Below are positions 8,912 to 18,061 of a stretch of 64,000 nucleotides of DNA, piece after piece. Numbering within the stretch: position 1 is the stretch's first letter; each line of letters opens with the position of its first letter. The DNA is from an uncultured Alphaproteobacteria bacterium (GTDB lineage: Bacteria; Pseudomonadota; Alphaproteobacteria; HIMB59; GCA-002718135), in contig CACHSZ010000005.1 of assembly GCA_902582755.1 (NCBI GenBank), positions 49,212 through 113,211 of the forward strand. The letters run 5' to 3'. Below the pieces are notes generated by a model. That model ran no database searches, was not told the DNA's origin, and was given only the letters and a program-made list of their open reading frames with translations. Position numbers and translations under genes: made by a program.

Positions 8912-9872
8912 ATTATCTGAAAAATTAATCATAAATAAATATTTAAAAAAATTAAATTTTAAAAATAAAGGAACATTTGATTTCGATAATGATGGAGCAT
9001 ATTTAGATTTAAAGAATAAAAATTATAAACTGACTGTTACGACTGATAATATTTCTGAGAATATAGATTTTTTCTCTAATGATGATCCTAAGTCTATAGC
9101 TCAAAAAATTACAACTGTTAATTTATCTGACATTTTTGCAATGGGAGCTTTACCTCATTCTTATCTTTTGAATTTACATTTACCAAATCATATTAATGAA
9201 AATTGGTTAAATTCATTTTCAAATCAATTAAAGAAAATACAGTATAAATATGGATTTTATCTTTTGGGCGGTGATTTATCAAAATCAAATAAGCTTATTG
9301 TCTCTTCAACTTTTTTTGGATTTATAAAAAAAAAATTAGAGATATTTCAGAATAAATTTAATTTATACGATGATATTATAATAACTGGAAATATTGGTGA
9401 ATCAAAGATTGGTTTAGAAATTTTAAAAAAAAAAATTTCTTCAAATATAAACTTGAAACAATTTTTTATTAAAAAATATCTATATCCTATACCTTGCAAA
9501 CTTGGACCATTAATTGCAAATTATGTTAATTCGATGAAAGACATTTCTGATGGTTTAATTGGAGATTTAAATGATATGTTAAATGGTAAATATGGTGCAT
9601 TAATTAACCTAAATAAAATTCCATTAAATGTGAATACAAAAAAAATTCTTAATATGAAAAATAATTTTAGAATTGAAAACCTTTTAAATGCTGGTGATGA
9701 TTATGAATTGATAATCATATCTAGTCAAAAAAATAGAAATAAAATTTTTAATATCGCTAAAAAAAATAATATAAAAGTTTCTTTAATAGGAAAAATAATT
9801 AGTGAAAAAGGAATTCATTTCGATTCACATTTAGATATGAAGAATATCAAGAAATTTGATCATTTCTCCTAA
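8892..9872 (+). CDS. thiL: Thiamine-monophosphate kinase
   Basis: This 326-residue ATP-dependent kinase makes thiamine diphosphate from thiamine monophosphate. It shows the PurM-like signatures TTDNISENIDF, NLSDIFAMGALP, LLGGDLSKS, DISDGLIGDL and NAGDDYEL. I prefer ATG 8892 to the in-frame TTG at 8883; both lie inside the nusB end. It fits the window's thiamine import genes (thiBP), which can supply its substrate pathway. Confidence 0.93.
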   Translation: MKFIKNKLSEKLIINKYLKKLNFKNKGTFDFDNDGAYLDLKNKNYKLTVTTDNISENIDFFSNDDPKSIAQKITTVNLSDIFAMGALPHSYLLNLHLPNHINENWLNSFSNQLKKIQYKYGFYLLGGDLSKSNKLIVSSTFFGFIKKKLEIFQNKFNLYDDIIITGNIGESKIGLEILKKKISSNINLKQFFIKKYLYPIPCKLGPLIANYVNSMKDISDGLIGDLNDMLNGKYGALINLNKIPLNVNTKKILNMKNNFRIENLLNAGDDYELIIISSQKNRNKIFNIAKKNNIKVSLIGKIISEKGIHFDSHLDMKNIKKFDHFS

Positions 9873-9928
9873 AAACTTGATTTTTTCTATAGTTTCTGAC
9901 ATATCACCCAAAATTTAAGGAGTTTTCA

Positions 9929-12034
9929 ATGACAACACTGCAGGTATTAATTGTTTTATGCGGTCTGGCAGCCGTACTATATGGTCTAGTAACATCTAGA
10001 CAAATTTTATCACTTGGTTCTGGTAATGATAAAATGCAAGAAATTGCGAGCGCTATTCAAGAAGGTGCTAGGGCTTATTTAAACAGACAGTATATGACTA
10101 TCGCTATTGTAGGTGTTGTTATTTTTGCTTTAATATGGATAGTATTTGATTTAGCATCTGGAATTGGTTTTTTAATTGGTGCATTTTTTTCTGGAGCTGC
10201 TGGTTATGTTGGAATGAACATTTCTGTTAGATCTAATGTCAGAACAACTCATGCTGCTAGCAAAAGTTTAGCAGAAGGCTTATCAGTATCTTTTAAAGCT
10301 GGTGCCGTAACTGGTATGCTAGTTGCAGGATTTGCACTTCTTTCTATCGCAGTTTTCTATTTTGTTTTGCACAATTCTGGCTCCTTTCCTGGAAGAGAAA
10401 TTGTCGCTCCGTTAGTCTCTCTTGGCTTTGGAGCATCATTAATTTCAATTTTTGCAAGATTAGGTGGAGGTATTTTCACAAAAGGTGCTGATGTTGGAGC
10501 TGATTTAGTAGGAAAGGTTGAAGCCGGTATTCCAGAAGATGATCCAAGAAATCCTGCAGTGATTGCAGATAATGTTGGAGACAACGTTGGTGACTGTGCA
10601 GGAATGGCTGCAGATCTTTTTGAGACTTATGTTGTAACAGTTGTAGCAACAATGGTTCTAGCATCTATATTTTTTATTGAAAATTCTTATACAATGATGA
10701 TATTTCCATTGGCTATTGCAGGTGTCTGTGCATTAACTAGTATAATTGGTACATACTTTGTTAGGCTTGGTAAAAATAATAATATTATGGCTGCTCTTTA
10801 TAGAGGATTTGCTGTATCAGCTATTTTGTCTGCTATATTATTATACTTTGTTACTGATTATATTGTTGGTTTAAATAATGTTTTAGTTGTTGAAGGCTCA
10901 TCTACTCAATTTACTGGAATGTCACTTTTTATTTGTGGTTTATTAGGATTAATAATTACGGGCTTAATAATATGGGTAACTGAATACTATACTGGAACTA
11001 ACTATAGACCTGTTCAGAGTATTGCTCAATCATCTACAACTGGTCATGGAACTAATGTAATACAAGGTCTTGCAATTAGTTTAGAAGCAACTGCGCTTCC
11101 AGCTTTGATTATTGTTGCAGGAATTATTTCAACTTATTCTCTTGCAGGTCTTTTTGGTATTGCTATCGCAGTAACGACAATGCTAGCTCTAGCAGGTATG
11201 GTTGTTGCTTTAGATGCATATGGACCAGTAACAGATAATGCAGGCGGTATTGCTGAAATGTCAAACCTTGATGAAAATGTTAGAAAGACAACTGATGCTC
11301 TCGATGCAGTTGGCAATACTACAAAAGCTGTTACAAAAGGTTATGCAATTGGATCAGCTGGGTTAGGTGCACTTGTTTTATTCGCAGCTTATACAGAAGA
11401 TCTTGATCATTTTGCTAAAGACACAAACAGTCCATTATACGGAATTGAAGTTTCTTTTGATCTATCTAATCCTTATGTAGTAGTAGGATTATTATTAGGT
11501 GGATTATTACCTTTTTTATTTGGGGCCTTAAGTATGACTGCAGTTGGTAGAGCAGCTGGTTCTGTTGTATTAGAGGTTAGAAGACAATTTAAAGAAATTC
11601 CTGGAATAATGGAGGGTAAAGGAAAACCAGAATATGGAACTTGTGTAGATATTCTTACCAAATCAGCAATTAAAGAAATGATTATTCCATCTATGTTGCC
11701 TGTTTTATCACCAATAGTCGTATATTTTGTTATTTTATTTATAGCAGGTCAATCAGCAGCCTTATCATGTTTAGGAGCTTTACTTTTAGGTGTAATAATA
11801 ACTGGTTTATTTGTTGCTATAAGCATGACTGCTGGCGGTGGTGCTTGGGATAATGCAAAAAAATATATTGAGGATGGTAACCATGGAGGTAAAGGTAGTG
11901 AAGCTCATAAAGCAGCTGTAACCGGGGATACCGTTGGAGATCCTTACAAGGATACTGCAGGTCCTGCAGTAAATCCAATGATAAAGATTACAAATATTGT
12001 AGCTCTTCTACTTTTAGCTGCAATATCTTTATAA
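9929..12034 (+). CDS. hppA: K+-independent H+-translocating inorganic pyrophosphatase
   Basis: This 701-residue membrane pump of about 16 membrane segments couples pyrophosphate hydrolysis to proton export. Substrate-binding motifs are clear: [18 protein letters not shown] and [22 protein letters not shown] around residues 175-230, and [15 protein letters not shown] near the C-terminus. At about residue 466 the sequence reads GNTTKA; lysine there is the marker of K+-independent pumps, whereas K+-dependent ones have alanine. A good Shine-Dalgarno (AAGGAG) precedes the ATG. It is a single gene between thiL and convergent bamE. Confidence 0.97.
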   Translation: MTTLQVLIVLCGLAAVLYGLVTSRQILSLGSGNDKMQEIASAIQEGARAYLNRQYMTIAIVGVVIFALIWIVFDLASGIGFLIGAFFSGAAGYVGMNISVRSNVRTTHAASKSLAEGLSVSFKAGAVTGMLVAGFALLSIAVFYFVLHNSGSFPGREIVAPLVSLGFGASLISIFARLGGGIFTKGADVGADLVGKVEAGIPEDDPRNPAVIADNVGDNVGDCAGMAADLFETYVVTVVATMVLASIFFIENSYTMMIFPLAIAGVCALTSIIGTYFVRLGKNNNIMAALYRGFAVSAILSAILLYFVTDYIVGLNNVLVVEGSSTQFTGMSLFICGLLGLIITGLIIWVTEYYTGTNYRPVQSIAQSSTTGHGTNVIQGLAISLEATALPALIIVAGIISTYSLAGLFGIAIAVTTMLALAGMVVALDAYGPVTDNAGGIAEMSNLDENVRKTTDALDAVGNTTKAVTKGYAIGSAGLGALVLFAAYTEDLDHFAKDTNSPLYGIEVSFDLSNPYVVVGLLLGGLLPFLFGALSMTAVGRAAGSVVLEVRRQFKEIPGIMEGKGKPEYGTCVDILTKSAIKEMIIPSMLPVLSPIVVYFVILFIAGQSAALSCLGALLLGVIITGLFVAISMTAGGGAWDNAKKYIEDGNHGGKGSEAHKAAVTGDTVGDPYKDTAGPAVNPMIKITNIVALLLLAAISL

Positions 12035-12040
12035 AAAAAA

Positions 12041-12469
12041 TTATGGAGTAGTTGGTAATTCTTGCTGTGTACCAACTCCTCCAAAAATCTTTTCTAACAA
12101 ACCTCTCTTAACAATTTCATTTGATGTCTTATCATTTGAGAATTTAATATTTTCAATATCTTTGGTATCAAAAACTTTAGTTTCAATTATTTGATCATCT
12201 TGATTTATTTTGAAAACAAATACATAGCTATATTTAATTTCTTTCTTAAGAATTGATTTTTTTTTACTTTTTTCTGAAAAATAAAAGTATTTATTCTCAA
12301 TTGGATCGATATAACTTGGCTTTCCTAATTTAGTGATTAATTTTTCTCTATTTTCAAAGTTAATATCTTTTAACTGCTCTTGATTTATAATCTTTCCAGA
12401 ATAGATTGTTTTATCAGAACAATTTGCCAAAATAAAAAAAACACATATATAAAAAATATATTTAGACAT
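12041..12469 (-). CDS. bamE: Outer membrane assembly lipoprotein BamE
   Basis: This 142-residue protein has a short lipoprotein signal with lipobox LANC (cysteine near residue 17), followed by a SmpA/OmlA domain: the REKLITKLGKPSYIDPIENKYFYFSEK segment matches the loop and strand of BamE. BamE is an outer membrane lipoprotein of the Bam beta-barrel insertion complex. It is divergent from the ubiquinol-cytochrome c chaperone gene, as in many alphaproteobacteria, but here only two bases separate the start codons. It is convergent with hppA. Confidence 0.85.
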   Translation of the reverse strand: MSKYIFYICVFFILANCSDKTIYSGKIINQEQLKDINFENREKLITKLGKPSYIDPIENKYFYFSEKSKKKSILKKEIKYSYVFVFKINQDDQIIETKVFDTKDIENIKFSNDKTSNEIVKRGLLEKIFGGVGTQQELPTTP

Positions 12470-12471
12470 TA

Positions 12472-12963
12472 ATGATATTACAATACTTTAAAAAAAAAGA
12501 AAATAAAGACCAAATAATTGCAACAGAACAATATAAAAGAATCTTACTTGAAAGTAATGCATTTCTATCTGAAAATAATTTTTTTAAAATAAAAGATTAT
12601 AAAACATCTTTCGAAATTGTATCTATATTTTTAATTATGTTTATTCGTAAAAATTTATTAGAAGATAAAAGAGAGCAATTTCTTAAAGTTAATGAAAAAT
12701 TAGTATCTTTATTTATTTCAGACCTTGATGAATCTTTGAGAGAGAAAGGTATTGGTGATATGTCTATTGGAAAATATGTTAAATCTTATGTTAAAAAATT
12801 TTATTTTAGAATGAGCAAATTCCCAAATGACAATAATCTTTATAAAAATGCATCTTTTATAGAATATCTAAAAATTATAGATTTAATTAAAAACGAAGAT
12901 TATGTGAATGTTTCAAGAATATTTAATGATAAATTCAGTTATTTTATAAATTCTACAAATTAA
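12472..12963 (+). CDS. Ubiquinol-cytochrome c chaperone family protein
   Basis: This 163-residue helical protein matches the Cbp3-like ubiquinol-cytochrome c chaperone family by its early YKRILLESNAFL segment, FEIVSIFLIMFIRKNLLED, and the later DLDESLREKGIGDMSIGKYVKSYVKKFYFRM block. The family assists cytochrome bc1 assembly. Context supports it: the bamE/chaperone/rpmF/plsX order is typical of alphaproteobacteria. The usual DUF177 (YceD) gene before rpmF is absent. Downstream, 12964-13034 holds only AT-rich spacer. Confidence 0.85.
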   Translation: MILQYFKKKENKDQIIATEQYKRILLESNAFLSENNFFKIKDYKTSFEIVSIFLIMFIRKNLLEDKREQFLKVNEKLVSLFISDLDESLREKGIGDMSIGKYVKSYVKKFYFRMSKFPNDNNLYKNASFIEYLKIIDLIKNEDYVNVSRIFNDKFSYFINSTN

Positions 12964-13034
12964 TTTTAATTAATTTTTATACAATTTATGTAAATTTATC
13001 TTGAATTAATCTTAAAAACAAATATTTGGACAAA

Positions 13035-13226
13035 ATGGCAGTTCCTAAAAGAAAAACAAGTGTTTCAAAAAGAAATATGAGAAGATCTCATGATTCATTG
13101 AAAAAAATTAATATTATTTTAGACAAAGATTCTGGTGAGCCAAGATTATCTCATAAAATTGATATATCAACTGGTATGTATAAGGGTCGTCAAATTCTAA
13201 AAAAGAAAACAGAAGAAAATAGTTAA
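13035..13226 (+). CDS. rpmF: 50S ribosomal protein L32
   Basis: This 63-residue protein starts [22 protein letters not shown], the standard L32 N-terminus. The ATG at 13035 is chosen over a TTG nine bases upstream because L32 proteins begin MAVPK. It is a zinc-free form with no cysteines. It precedes plsX by three bases, a widely conserved pair. Confidence 0.95.
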   Translation: MAVPKRKTSVSKRNMRRSHDSLKKINIILDKDSGEPRLSHKIDISTGMYKGRQILKKKTEENS

Positions 13227-13229
13227 GCA

Positions 13230-14243
13230 ATGTCTGAACGGCAAGTAGAGATTGCCATAGATGCTATGGGTGGTGAAAATAGCCCATATAAAGTTTTAAA
13301 AGGCACAGAAATATTCCTTAAGAATGAAAAAAAAACTAAAGTAATATTCTTTGGGGTAGAAAAATTAATTAATGATACAATAGAAAAAAATAAATTAGAC
13401 ATTTTTAATTTTGAAGTAGTTAATGCTGATGACTCCATTTCAGATGAAGATAATGTAAATACAATTCTTAGATCAAAAAAAAACAGCAGTATATTTAAAG
13501 GATTAGAGTATTCTAAAAATAATTCAAATTCAGGTTTTGTTTCTTCCGGAAGCACTGCTGCAATTATGGTTCTTTCTAGACTACATATGGGAATGATTGA
13601 AGGAATAGATAGACCGGCAATATGTTCTTTAGTTCCAAATAAAAAAAATTATTCAATAATGTTAGATTTGGGAGCAAATGTAATTGTTAGTGGCTCAAAT
13701 TTATTTCAGTTTGCCCTTATGGGTTTTTGTTACTATTCTATAATTAATAAAAAAACAAAACCAAAAATAGGTATATTAAATATTGGTACAGAAAATAATA
13801 AAGGTTTAGAATTTTTACAAGAAGCTGCAGATATGATTCTTTCAAGTTTTTTAAAAGATTACTTTATTGGATTTATAGAGCCAAACAAAATAACCTCTGG
13901 TAATTGTGATATAATTATTTCTGATGGTTATACAGGAAATATTATGCTTAAATCTGCAGAGGGAATATCAAATTTTATAACTTCAAATCTAAAAGATATT
14001 TTTAACAAATCATTAATTAATAAAATTTCATACAAACTTATTGAAAAAGATCTAAGTATATTAAAAAACCAAGTAAATCCTGACATCTATAATGGAGCTA
14101 CTTTAATTGGCTTAAATGGCATTTCTGTTAAAAGCCATGGTAACGCAAACCCGATTGCTTTTAGTTATGCATTGAAACAATGTCATAATTTTATTACTAA
14201 TAATTTAAATAAACAAATTATTAAATCTATTCAAAATTTATGA
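13230..14243 (+). CDS. plsX: Phosphate acyltransferase PlsX
   Basis: This 337-residue enzyme makes acyl-phosphate from acyl-ACP for phospholipid synthesis. Motifs include IAIDAMGGENSP at the N-terminus, GFVSSGSTAAIM near residue 105, MLDLGANV and SDGYTGNIMLK. Its last bases overlap ihfA by four (ATGA). In most alphaproteobacteria fabH lies between plsX and ihfA; here it is missing with no remnant. Confidence 0.95.
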   Translation: MSERQVEIAIDAMGGENSPYKVLKGTEIFLKNEKKTKVIFFGVEKLINDTIEKNKLDIFNFEVVNADDSISDEDNVNTILRSKKNSSIFKGLEYSKNNSNSGFVSSGSTAAIMVLSRLHMGMIEGIDRPAICSLVPNKKNYSIMLDLGANVIVSGSNLFQFALMGFCYYSIINKKTKPKIGILNIGTENNKGLEFLQEAADMILSSFLKDYFIGFIEPNKITSGNCDIIISDGYTGNIMLKSAEGISNFITSNLKDIFNKSLINKISYKLIEKDLSILKNQVNPDIYNGATLIGLNGISVKSHGNANPIAFSYALKQCHNFITNNLNKQIIKSIQNL

Positions 14244-14545
14244 GTCAAAAACAAAATATATCTAGGGATGAGATTGCTGGAGCAATTCAAAGTGAATTTG
14301 GTTTTAATAAAAAATTATGTTTAGATATTGTAAATGACGTCGTAGATATAATAATAGAGGGACTTCAATCAGACAAAAAAGTTAAAATTCATAATTTTGG
14401 AACATTTAAACTTAATAAAAAAAATAGTAGAATTGGTAGAAATCCCAAAACAAAAGAAGAATATAATATTGCTAGCAGAAATGTTATTACTTTTAAGGCT
14501 AGTAAAATATTATTAAAATATATTAATAGTAAAACTAATGACTAA
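14240..14545 (+). CDS. ihfA: Integration host factor alpha subunit
   Basis: This 101-residue protein of the HU/IHF family has the signature VKIHNFGTFKLNKKNSRIGRNPKT followed by ITFKASKILL. IHF bends DNA as an alpha/beta heterodimer. The IhfA assignment rests on the start NISRDEIAGAIQ and on its place between plsX and a merR gene, the typical alphaproteobacterial locus. It abuts the next gene with no gap. Confidence 0.9.
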   Translation: MSQKQNISRDEIAGAIQSEFGFNKKLCLDIVNDVVDIIIEGLQSDKKVKIHNFGTFKLNKKNSRIGRNPKTKEEYNIASRNVITFKASKILLKYINSKTND

Positions 14546-14929
14546 ATGATTAATAAAAAATATTTGAACATATCAGAGGTCTCTAAGCTTGTTCAAATTG
14601 AAGAGCACACCATACGATATTGGGACTCAATTGATCTTAAAACCAATAAATTGAGAGTTGATGGAATTTCTACTAAGAGTAAAGGTGGTACAAGATACTT
14701 TAATAAGGAAAATATTAAAAAATTACAAAAATTAAAAAGTATATTGTATGATGGAAATAAACATAACTATTCAATAAAATTGGCTGATAAAATTTTATCT
14801 TCAAACAAAAAATTTGCTCTACAAAACGATCAAATAAAATCACATAATAGATATTTAGATTTTGATAAAAAAATTGAACAGATTCTTAATAAAATGAGAT
14901 TATTGTTGAAAAGTAATGATAATTCATAA
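14546..14929 (+). CDS. MerR-family transcriptional regulator
   Basis: This 127-residue protein has an N-terminal MerR helix-turn-helix: YLNISEVSKLVQIEEHTIRYWDS, then GGTRYFNKENIKKLQKLK. The C-terminal ~50 residues are helical and lysine-rich with no visible metal-binding cysteines. It immediately follows ihfA; this ihfA-merR pair is common in alphaproteobacteria, where the MerR protein has no well-defined ligand. Target genes are unknown. Confidence 0.88.
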   Translation: MINKKYLNISEVSKLVQIEEHTIRYWDSIDLKTNKLRVDGISTKSKGGTRYFNKENIKKLQKLKSILYDGNKHNYSIKLADKILSSNKKFALQNDQIKSHNRYLDFDKKIEQILNKMRLLLKSNDNS

Positions 14930-15085
14930 TTTAAAAAAAAAATATGTATATTTTTCAGTAATTTAAATCAATTATTTTAATAAAAAAATATAAAAAAAAA
15001 ATTATTTTTAATGTTTTATTTGTTCGTCAATTAAAATATATGAACCTCATCTTATTAGTAAGGAAACAAACTATAAGGAGTTTTT

Positions 15086-15850
15086 ATGTTAAATAAGACT
15101 AGTCTATTAGGTATCATTGCTGCTACTATAGCTTTTATTGCTGTACCAGCATTTGCTGCCGATACTTTCCTAGGTGAAGGTGATTTTGTAGGTATTACAT
15201 TTTGGATTGTTTCAATTGGAATGTGGGCATCTACTATTTTCTTCTTTTATGAAGGTATGAGAGTTTCTTCTAAATGGAGAACTTCAATGGTTGTTGCAGG
15301 GCTAATTACTTTTATAGCCGCTGTGCATTATATGTATATGAGAGACTTTTGGGTTGCTACAGGTGAATCTCCAACAGTATATAGATATATTGATTGGATT
15401 TTAACTGTTCCACTTCAAATGGTTGAATTCTTTTTAATCCTAGTTGCTGCCGGCGCAGCTGTATCTAGTGGTGCTTTCTACAGATTGCTCATTGGTACAC
15501 TTGTTATGATAGTTGGTGGATATCTTGGAGAAGCAGGTCATATTTCGGTATTACTTGGTTTCATCATTGGTATGATCGGTTGGGCTGTAATCATTTGGGA
15601 AATTTTCCGAGGTGAAGCAAGTCAAGCTGCTACAACTAAAGAATCAGTAACCTCTGCATTTAATGCAATGAGACTAATTGTATTAGTAGGTTGGGCAATT
15701 TATCCTCTTGGATATGTATTTGGTTTAATGATGGGTTCAGTTGATGCTGATACTCTTAACTGGATCTACAACCTTGCTGATTTTATTAATAAAATCTTAT
15801 TCGGTTTAATTATTTGGAATGCTGCTGCTAAAGACTCAGCTACTGCATAA
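15086..15850 (+). CDS. Proteorhodopsin, blue-light-tuned proton pump
   Basis: This 254-residue, seven-helix retinal protein has a cleavable N-terminal signal (AVPAFAAD). Key residues in the RYIDWILTVPLQMVEFF helix-C motif are Arg100, the Schiff-base acceptor Asp103, Gln111 at the spectral tuning site, and the proton donor Glu114. His81 matches the partner of the acceptor, and Lys236 in helix G (ADFINKILFG) binds retinal. Asp/Glu at acceptor/donor means outward proton pumping; Gln at the tuning site means blue absorption. It is a single gene with an AAGGAG ribosome site and its own terminator. No retinal synthesis genes occur in the window. The 156-base AT-rich upstream gap must hold its promoter, but I cannot place it firmly. 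Confidence 0.98.
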   Translation: MLNKTSLLGIIAATIAFIAVPAFAADTFLGEGDFVGITFWIVSIGMWASTIFFFYEGMRVSSKWRTSMVVAGLITFIAAVHYMYMRDFWVATGESPTVYRYIDWILTVPLQMVEFFLILVAAGAAVSSGAFYRLLIGTLVMIVGGYLGEAGHISVLLGFIIGMIGWAVIIWEIFRGEASQAATTKESVTSAFNAMRLIVLVGWAIYPLGYVFGLMMGSVDADTLNWIYNLADFINKILFGLIIWNAAAKDSATA

Positions 15851-15870
15851 TTAAATACTTATAAAACTTT

Positions 15871-15900
15871 AAAAAACCCTCTAATTAGAGGGTTTTTTTT
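15871..15900 (+). terminator. Intrinsic terminator after proteorhodopsin
   Basis: A stem CCCTCT/AGAGGG with loop AATT is flanked by an A run and a run of eight T. It is a textbook rho-independent terminator 20 bases after the proteorhodopsin stop, isolating that gene from rplM. Confidence 0.93.
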
Positions 15901-15909
15901 ATTAAATTA

Positions 15910-15938
15910 TTGACTTAATTTTTCAATATATGTATTTG
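15910..15938 (+). promoter_or_regulatory. Candidate promoter for rplM-rpsI
   Basis: TTGACT (15910-15915) is followed after 17 bases by TATTTG (15933-15938), then a GC-rich stretch (GGCACGCG) unusual for this AT-rich genome. A GC-rich discriminator is typical of stringently controlled ribosomal promoters. Transcription would start within a few bases of the rplM ATG, giving a nearly leaderless message. Confidence 0.45.
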
Positions 15939-15946
15939 GGCACGCG

Positions 15947-16405
15947 ATGAAAACATTCTCTTTAAAAAAAAGTGATATTAAAAAAAAGTGGGTCTTAATT
16001 GATGCTAAAGATGCAGTTTTAGGAAGACTTGCAGTTATTTCTGCAAATATCCTCAGAGGTAAAAATAAGCCTGAATATACTCCGAACCAAGACTGTGGTG
16101 ATAATTTGATTATAATCAATTCTGATAAAATTCATCTAAAAGGCAAAAAAGCTGAGAATAAAATATATTATAGACACACTGGATATCCAGGAGGAATAAA
16201 AGAGACAACTCCTAATAAAATGAAAGAAAAAAACAAATCTGATGAAATAATCAAACTTGCAATAAAAAGAATGATCCCTAGAGGCCCATTAGGTAGGCAA
16301 CAATTATCTAATTGCAAAATTTACAGAGATGAAAATCATAAACATGAAGCTCAAAATCCTCAAATAATTGATATAGTTTCAATGAATACTAAAAATAAAA
16401 TTTAA
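15947..16405 (+). CDS. rplM: 50S ribosomal protein L13
   Basis: This 152-residue protein has L13 landmarks: [17 protein letters not shown], the [12 protein letters not shown] motif, and [12 protein letters not shown]. It is an early assembly protein of the large subunit. It is followed two bases later by rpsI, the universal rplM-rpsI pair. Confidence 0.97.
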   Translation: MKTFSLKKSDIKKKWVLIDAKDAVLGRLAVISANILRGKNKPEYTPNQDCGDNLIIINSDKIHLKGKKAENKIYYRHTGYPGGIKETTPNKMKEKNKSDEIIKLAIKRMIPRGPLGRQQLSNCKIYRDENHKHEAQNPQIIDIVSMNTKNKI

Positions 16406-16407
16406 TT

Positions 16408-16836
16408 ATGGAAAATCAAGAAAATCAAACTGAAAATATACTAGATAATAAAGAAAGAGCTTATGCTACTGGAAAAAGAAAAAATTCTATTGCAAGAGTT
16501 TGGTTAAAAAGAGGTAGTGGTGAAATTAAAATTAATGGCAAACCTCTAGATAAATACTTTTTAAGACCTGTACTACAAATGATAGTTAACCAGCCTTTAG
16601 ATGTCGTCAAAGCTGATAATTCATATGAGATTATGGCTTCAGTAAAAGGCGGCGGCCTTTCAGGTCAAGCTGGTGCTATAAGACATGGTATTAGCAAAGC
16701 ATTAAGTTTATACGATCAATCAAATAGACCACCTCTCAAAAAAGTTGGTTTTCTTACTAGAGATCCAAGAGTTGTTGAAAGAAAAAAAGCTGGTTTAGCT
16801 AAAGCCAGACGAAGTTACCAATTCTCTAAAAGATAA
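16408..16836 (+). CDS. rpsI: 30S ribosomal protein S9
   Basis: This 142-residue protein has the S9 core [42 protein letters not shown], and the C-terminal [25 protein letters not shown] tail that reaches the P-site tRNA. A short acidic N-terminal extension (about 15 residues) is common in alphaproteobacteria. Confidence 0.97.
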   Translation: MENQENQTENILDNKERAYATGKRKNSIARVWLKRGSGEIKINGKPLDKYFLRPVLQMIVNQPLDVVKADNSYEIMASVKGGGLSGQAGAIRHGISKALSLYDQSNRPPLKKVGFLTRDPRVVERKKAGLAKARRSYQFSKR

Positions 16837-16842
16837 ATTTTC

Positions 16843-17871
16843 ATGAAAAAAAAGATTAGAGCAGCCGTTTTAGGCTCAACAGGCTATGTTGGAATGGAGT
16901 TAGTAAAAATCCTATCAAATCATTCTTACGTAGATATAAATTTTCTAGGATCAGAGACTATTCATGACTGTTATCTAAATAATATTGATAATACACAAGA
17001 ATATAATCAACTTCCTCTTTTAAGACCAAATAATAGTTTTAATACTGAAGATAGTGATTATGTTTTTTTAGCTTTACCTCATGCGGTATCTAATAAATAT
17101 GTAAAAAAATATTTTAATAAAATTAACATTATAGATTTATCAGCTGACTTTAGACTAGATAATTTTGATGTATATAAAGAAAACTATGGCAATGAACATG
17201 AGTGCAAAGAGCATTTAAACAATTTTATCTACGGTCTCGCTGAAATAAATAGAGATAAAATAGAAAATTCAAAAAATATAGCGGTACCTGGATGTTATCC
17301 AACTTCTATTTTATTACCATTAATACCTTTGATTAAAAATAAATTAATTGATACCAAGAATATAATTATTGATTCTAAATCAGGTTATAGTGGAGCAGGA
17401 AAGAAATTTGATTTCAATAAATTGAAATCAAAAAATGATTATAATTTTTACAATTATAATACAAATAATCACAGACATATTGCAGAAATTAAACAAGAAC
17501 TAAATAAACATAGTTTAGAAAATGAAGTAAACTTTTCATTTAATCCTCATATTCTTCCTAATTTTAGAGGTATGATTTCTACAATTTATTGCGATCTAAA
17601 TAATAGTATAAAAAAAACTGATGTCATAAATATATTCAAAGACTTACAAAAAATAAATCCTTTTATAAAATATATCGATAATGAAGAAACCCTTGATTTT
17701 TTTTCTGTTCAAAATTCTAATTATTGTAAAATTAAAATTTTTAATCATCATAGTGAGGATAAAATTATCATTGTTAGCGCAATAGATAACCTAATTAAAG
17801 GTGCTGCTGGTCAAGCAGTACAATGCTTTAATATAATAGAAAATATTCAAGAAACAGTATCTTTAGTATGA
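16843..17871 (+). CDS. argC: N-acetyl-gamma-glutamyl-phosphate reductase
   Basis: This 342-residue NADPH enzyme does the third step of arginine synthesis. It has a Rossmann start AAVLGSTGYVGMELVKIL, the catalytic cysteine in AVPGCYPTS (Cys151), and the SGYSGAGK and HRHIAEI segments of type 1 ArgC. Arginine genes often follow rplM-rpsI in alphaproteobacteria. Its end overlaps the small lipoprotein gene by four bases. Confidence 0.95.
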   Translation: MKKKIRAAVLGSTGYVGMELVKILSNHSYVDINFLGSETIHDCYLNNIDNTQEYNQLPLLRPNNSFNTEDSDYVFLALPHAVSNKYVKKYFNKINIIDLSADFRLDNFDVYKENYGNEHECKEHLNNFIYGLAEINRDKIENSKNIAVPGCYPTSILLPLIPLIKNKLIDTKNIIIDSKSGYSGAGKKFDFNKLKSKNDYNFYNYNTNNHRHIAEIKQELNKHSLENEVNFSFNPHILPNFRGMISTIYCDLNNSIKKTDVINIFKDLQKINPFIKYIDNEETLDFFSVQNSNYCKIKIFNHHSEDKIIIVSAIDNLIKGAAGQAVQCFNIIENIQETVSLV

Positions 17872-18053
17872 TTAAATATTTTATAGTTTTCCTCCTTCCT
17901 CTTTTTATTGTTTCTTGCGGATATCCTGATATTGATAATGTACCTGATTTTAAAGACGCCAAATTAACTGATGAAGAATTATTAGATTATTGTAGTATTT
18001 CTAATACAGATAAAAAAGATATAGATAAATGTATTAATGATTATAAAAGTTAA
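17868..18053 (+). CDS. Small putative lipoprotein, unknown function
   Basis: This 61-residue protein has a hydrophobic signal ending in lipobox IVSC (cysteine at 17), predicting lipid anchoring. The remaining ~44 residues are acidic with two further cysteines about 15 apart (DYCS and DKCI). It overlaps argC by four bases and precedes hom by eight, so it is probably translated with them. I do not recognise a family; the lipobox, tight coupling and good codon pattern argue that it is real. Confidence 0.7.
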   Translation: MIKYFIVFLLPLFIVSCGYPDIDNVPDFKDAKLTDEELLDYCSISNTDKKDIDKCINDYKS

Positions 18054-18061
18054 ATTTAGTT

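Noticed and set aside
14930..15085. Poly-A/T-rich gap before proteorhodopsin as a repeat or origin
   Set aside because: It is simple AT-rich sequence without direct repeats, DnaA-box clusters or inverted structure; the promoter must be there but I could not locate it convincingly.
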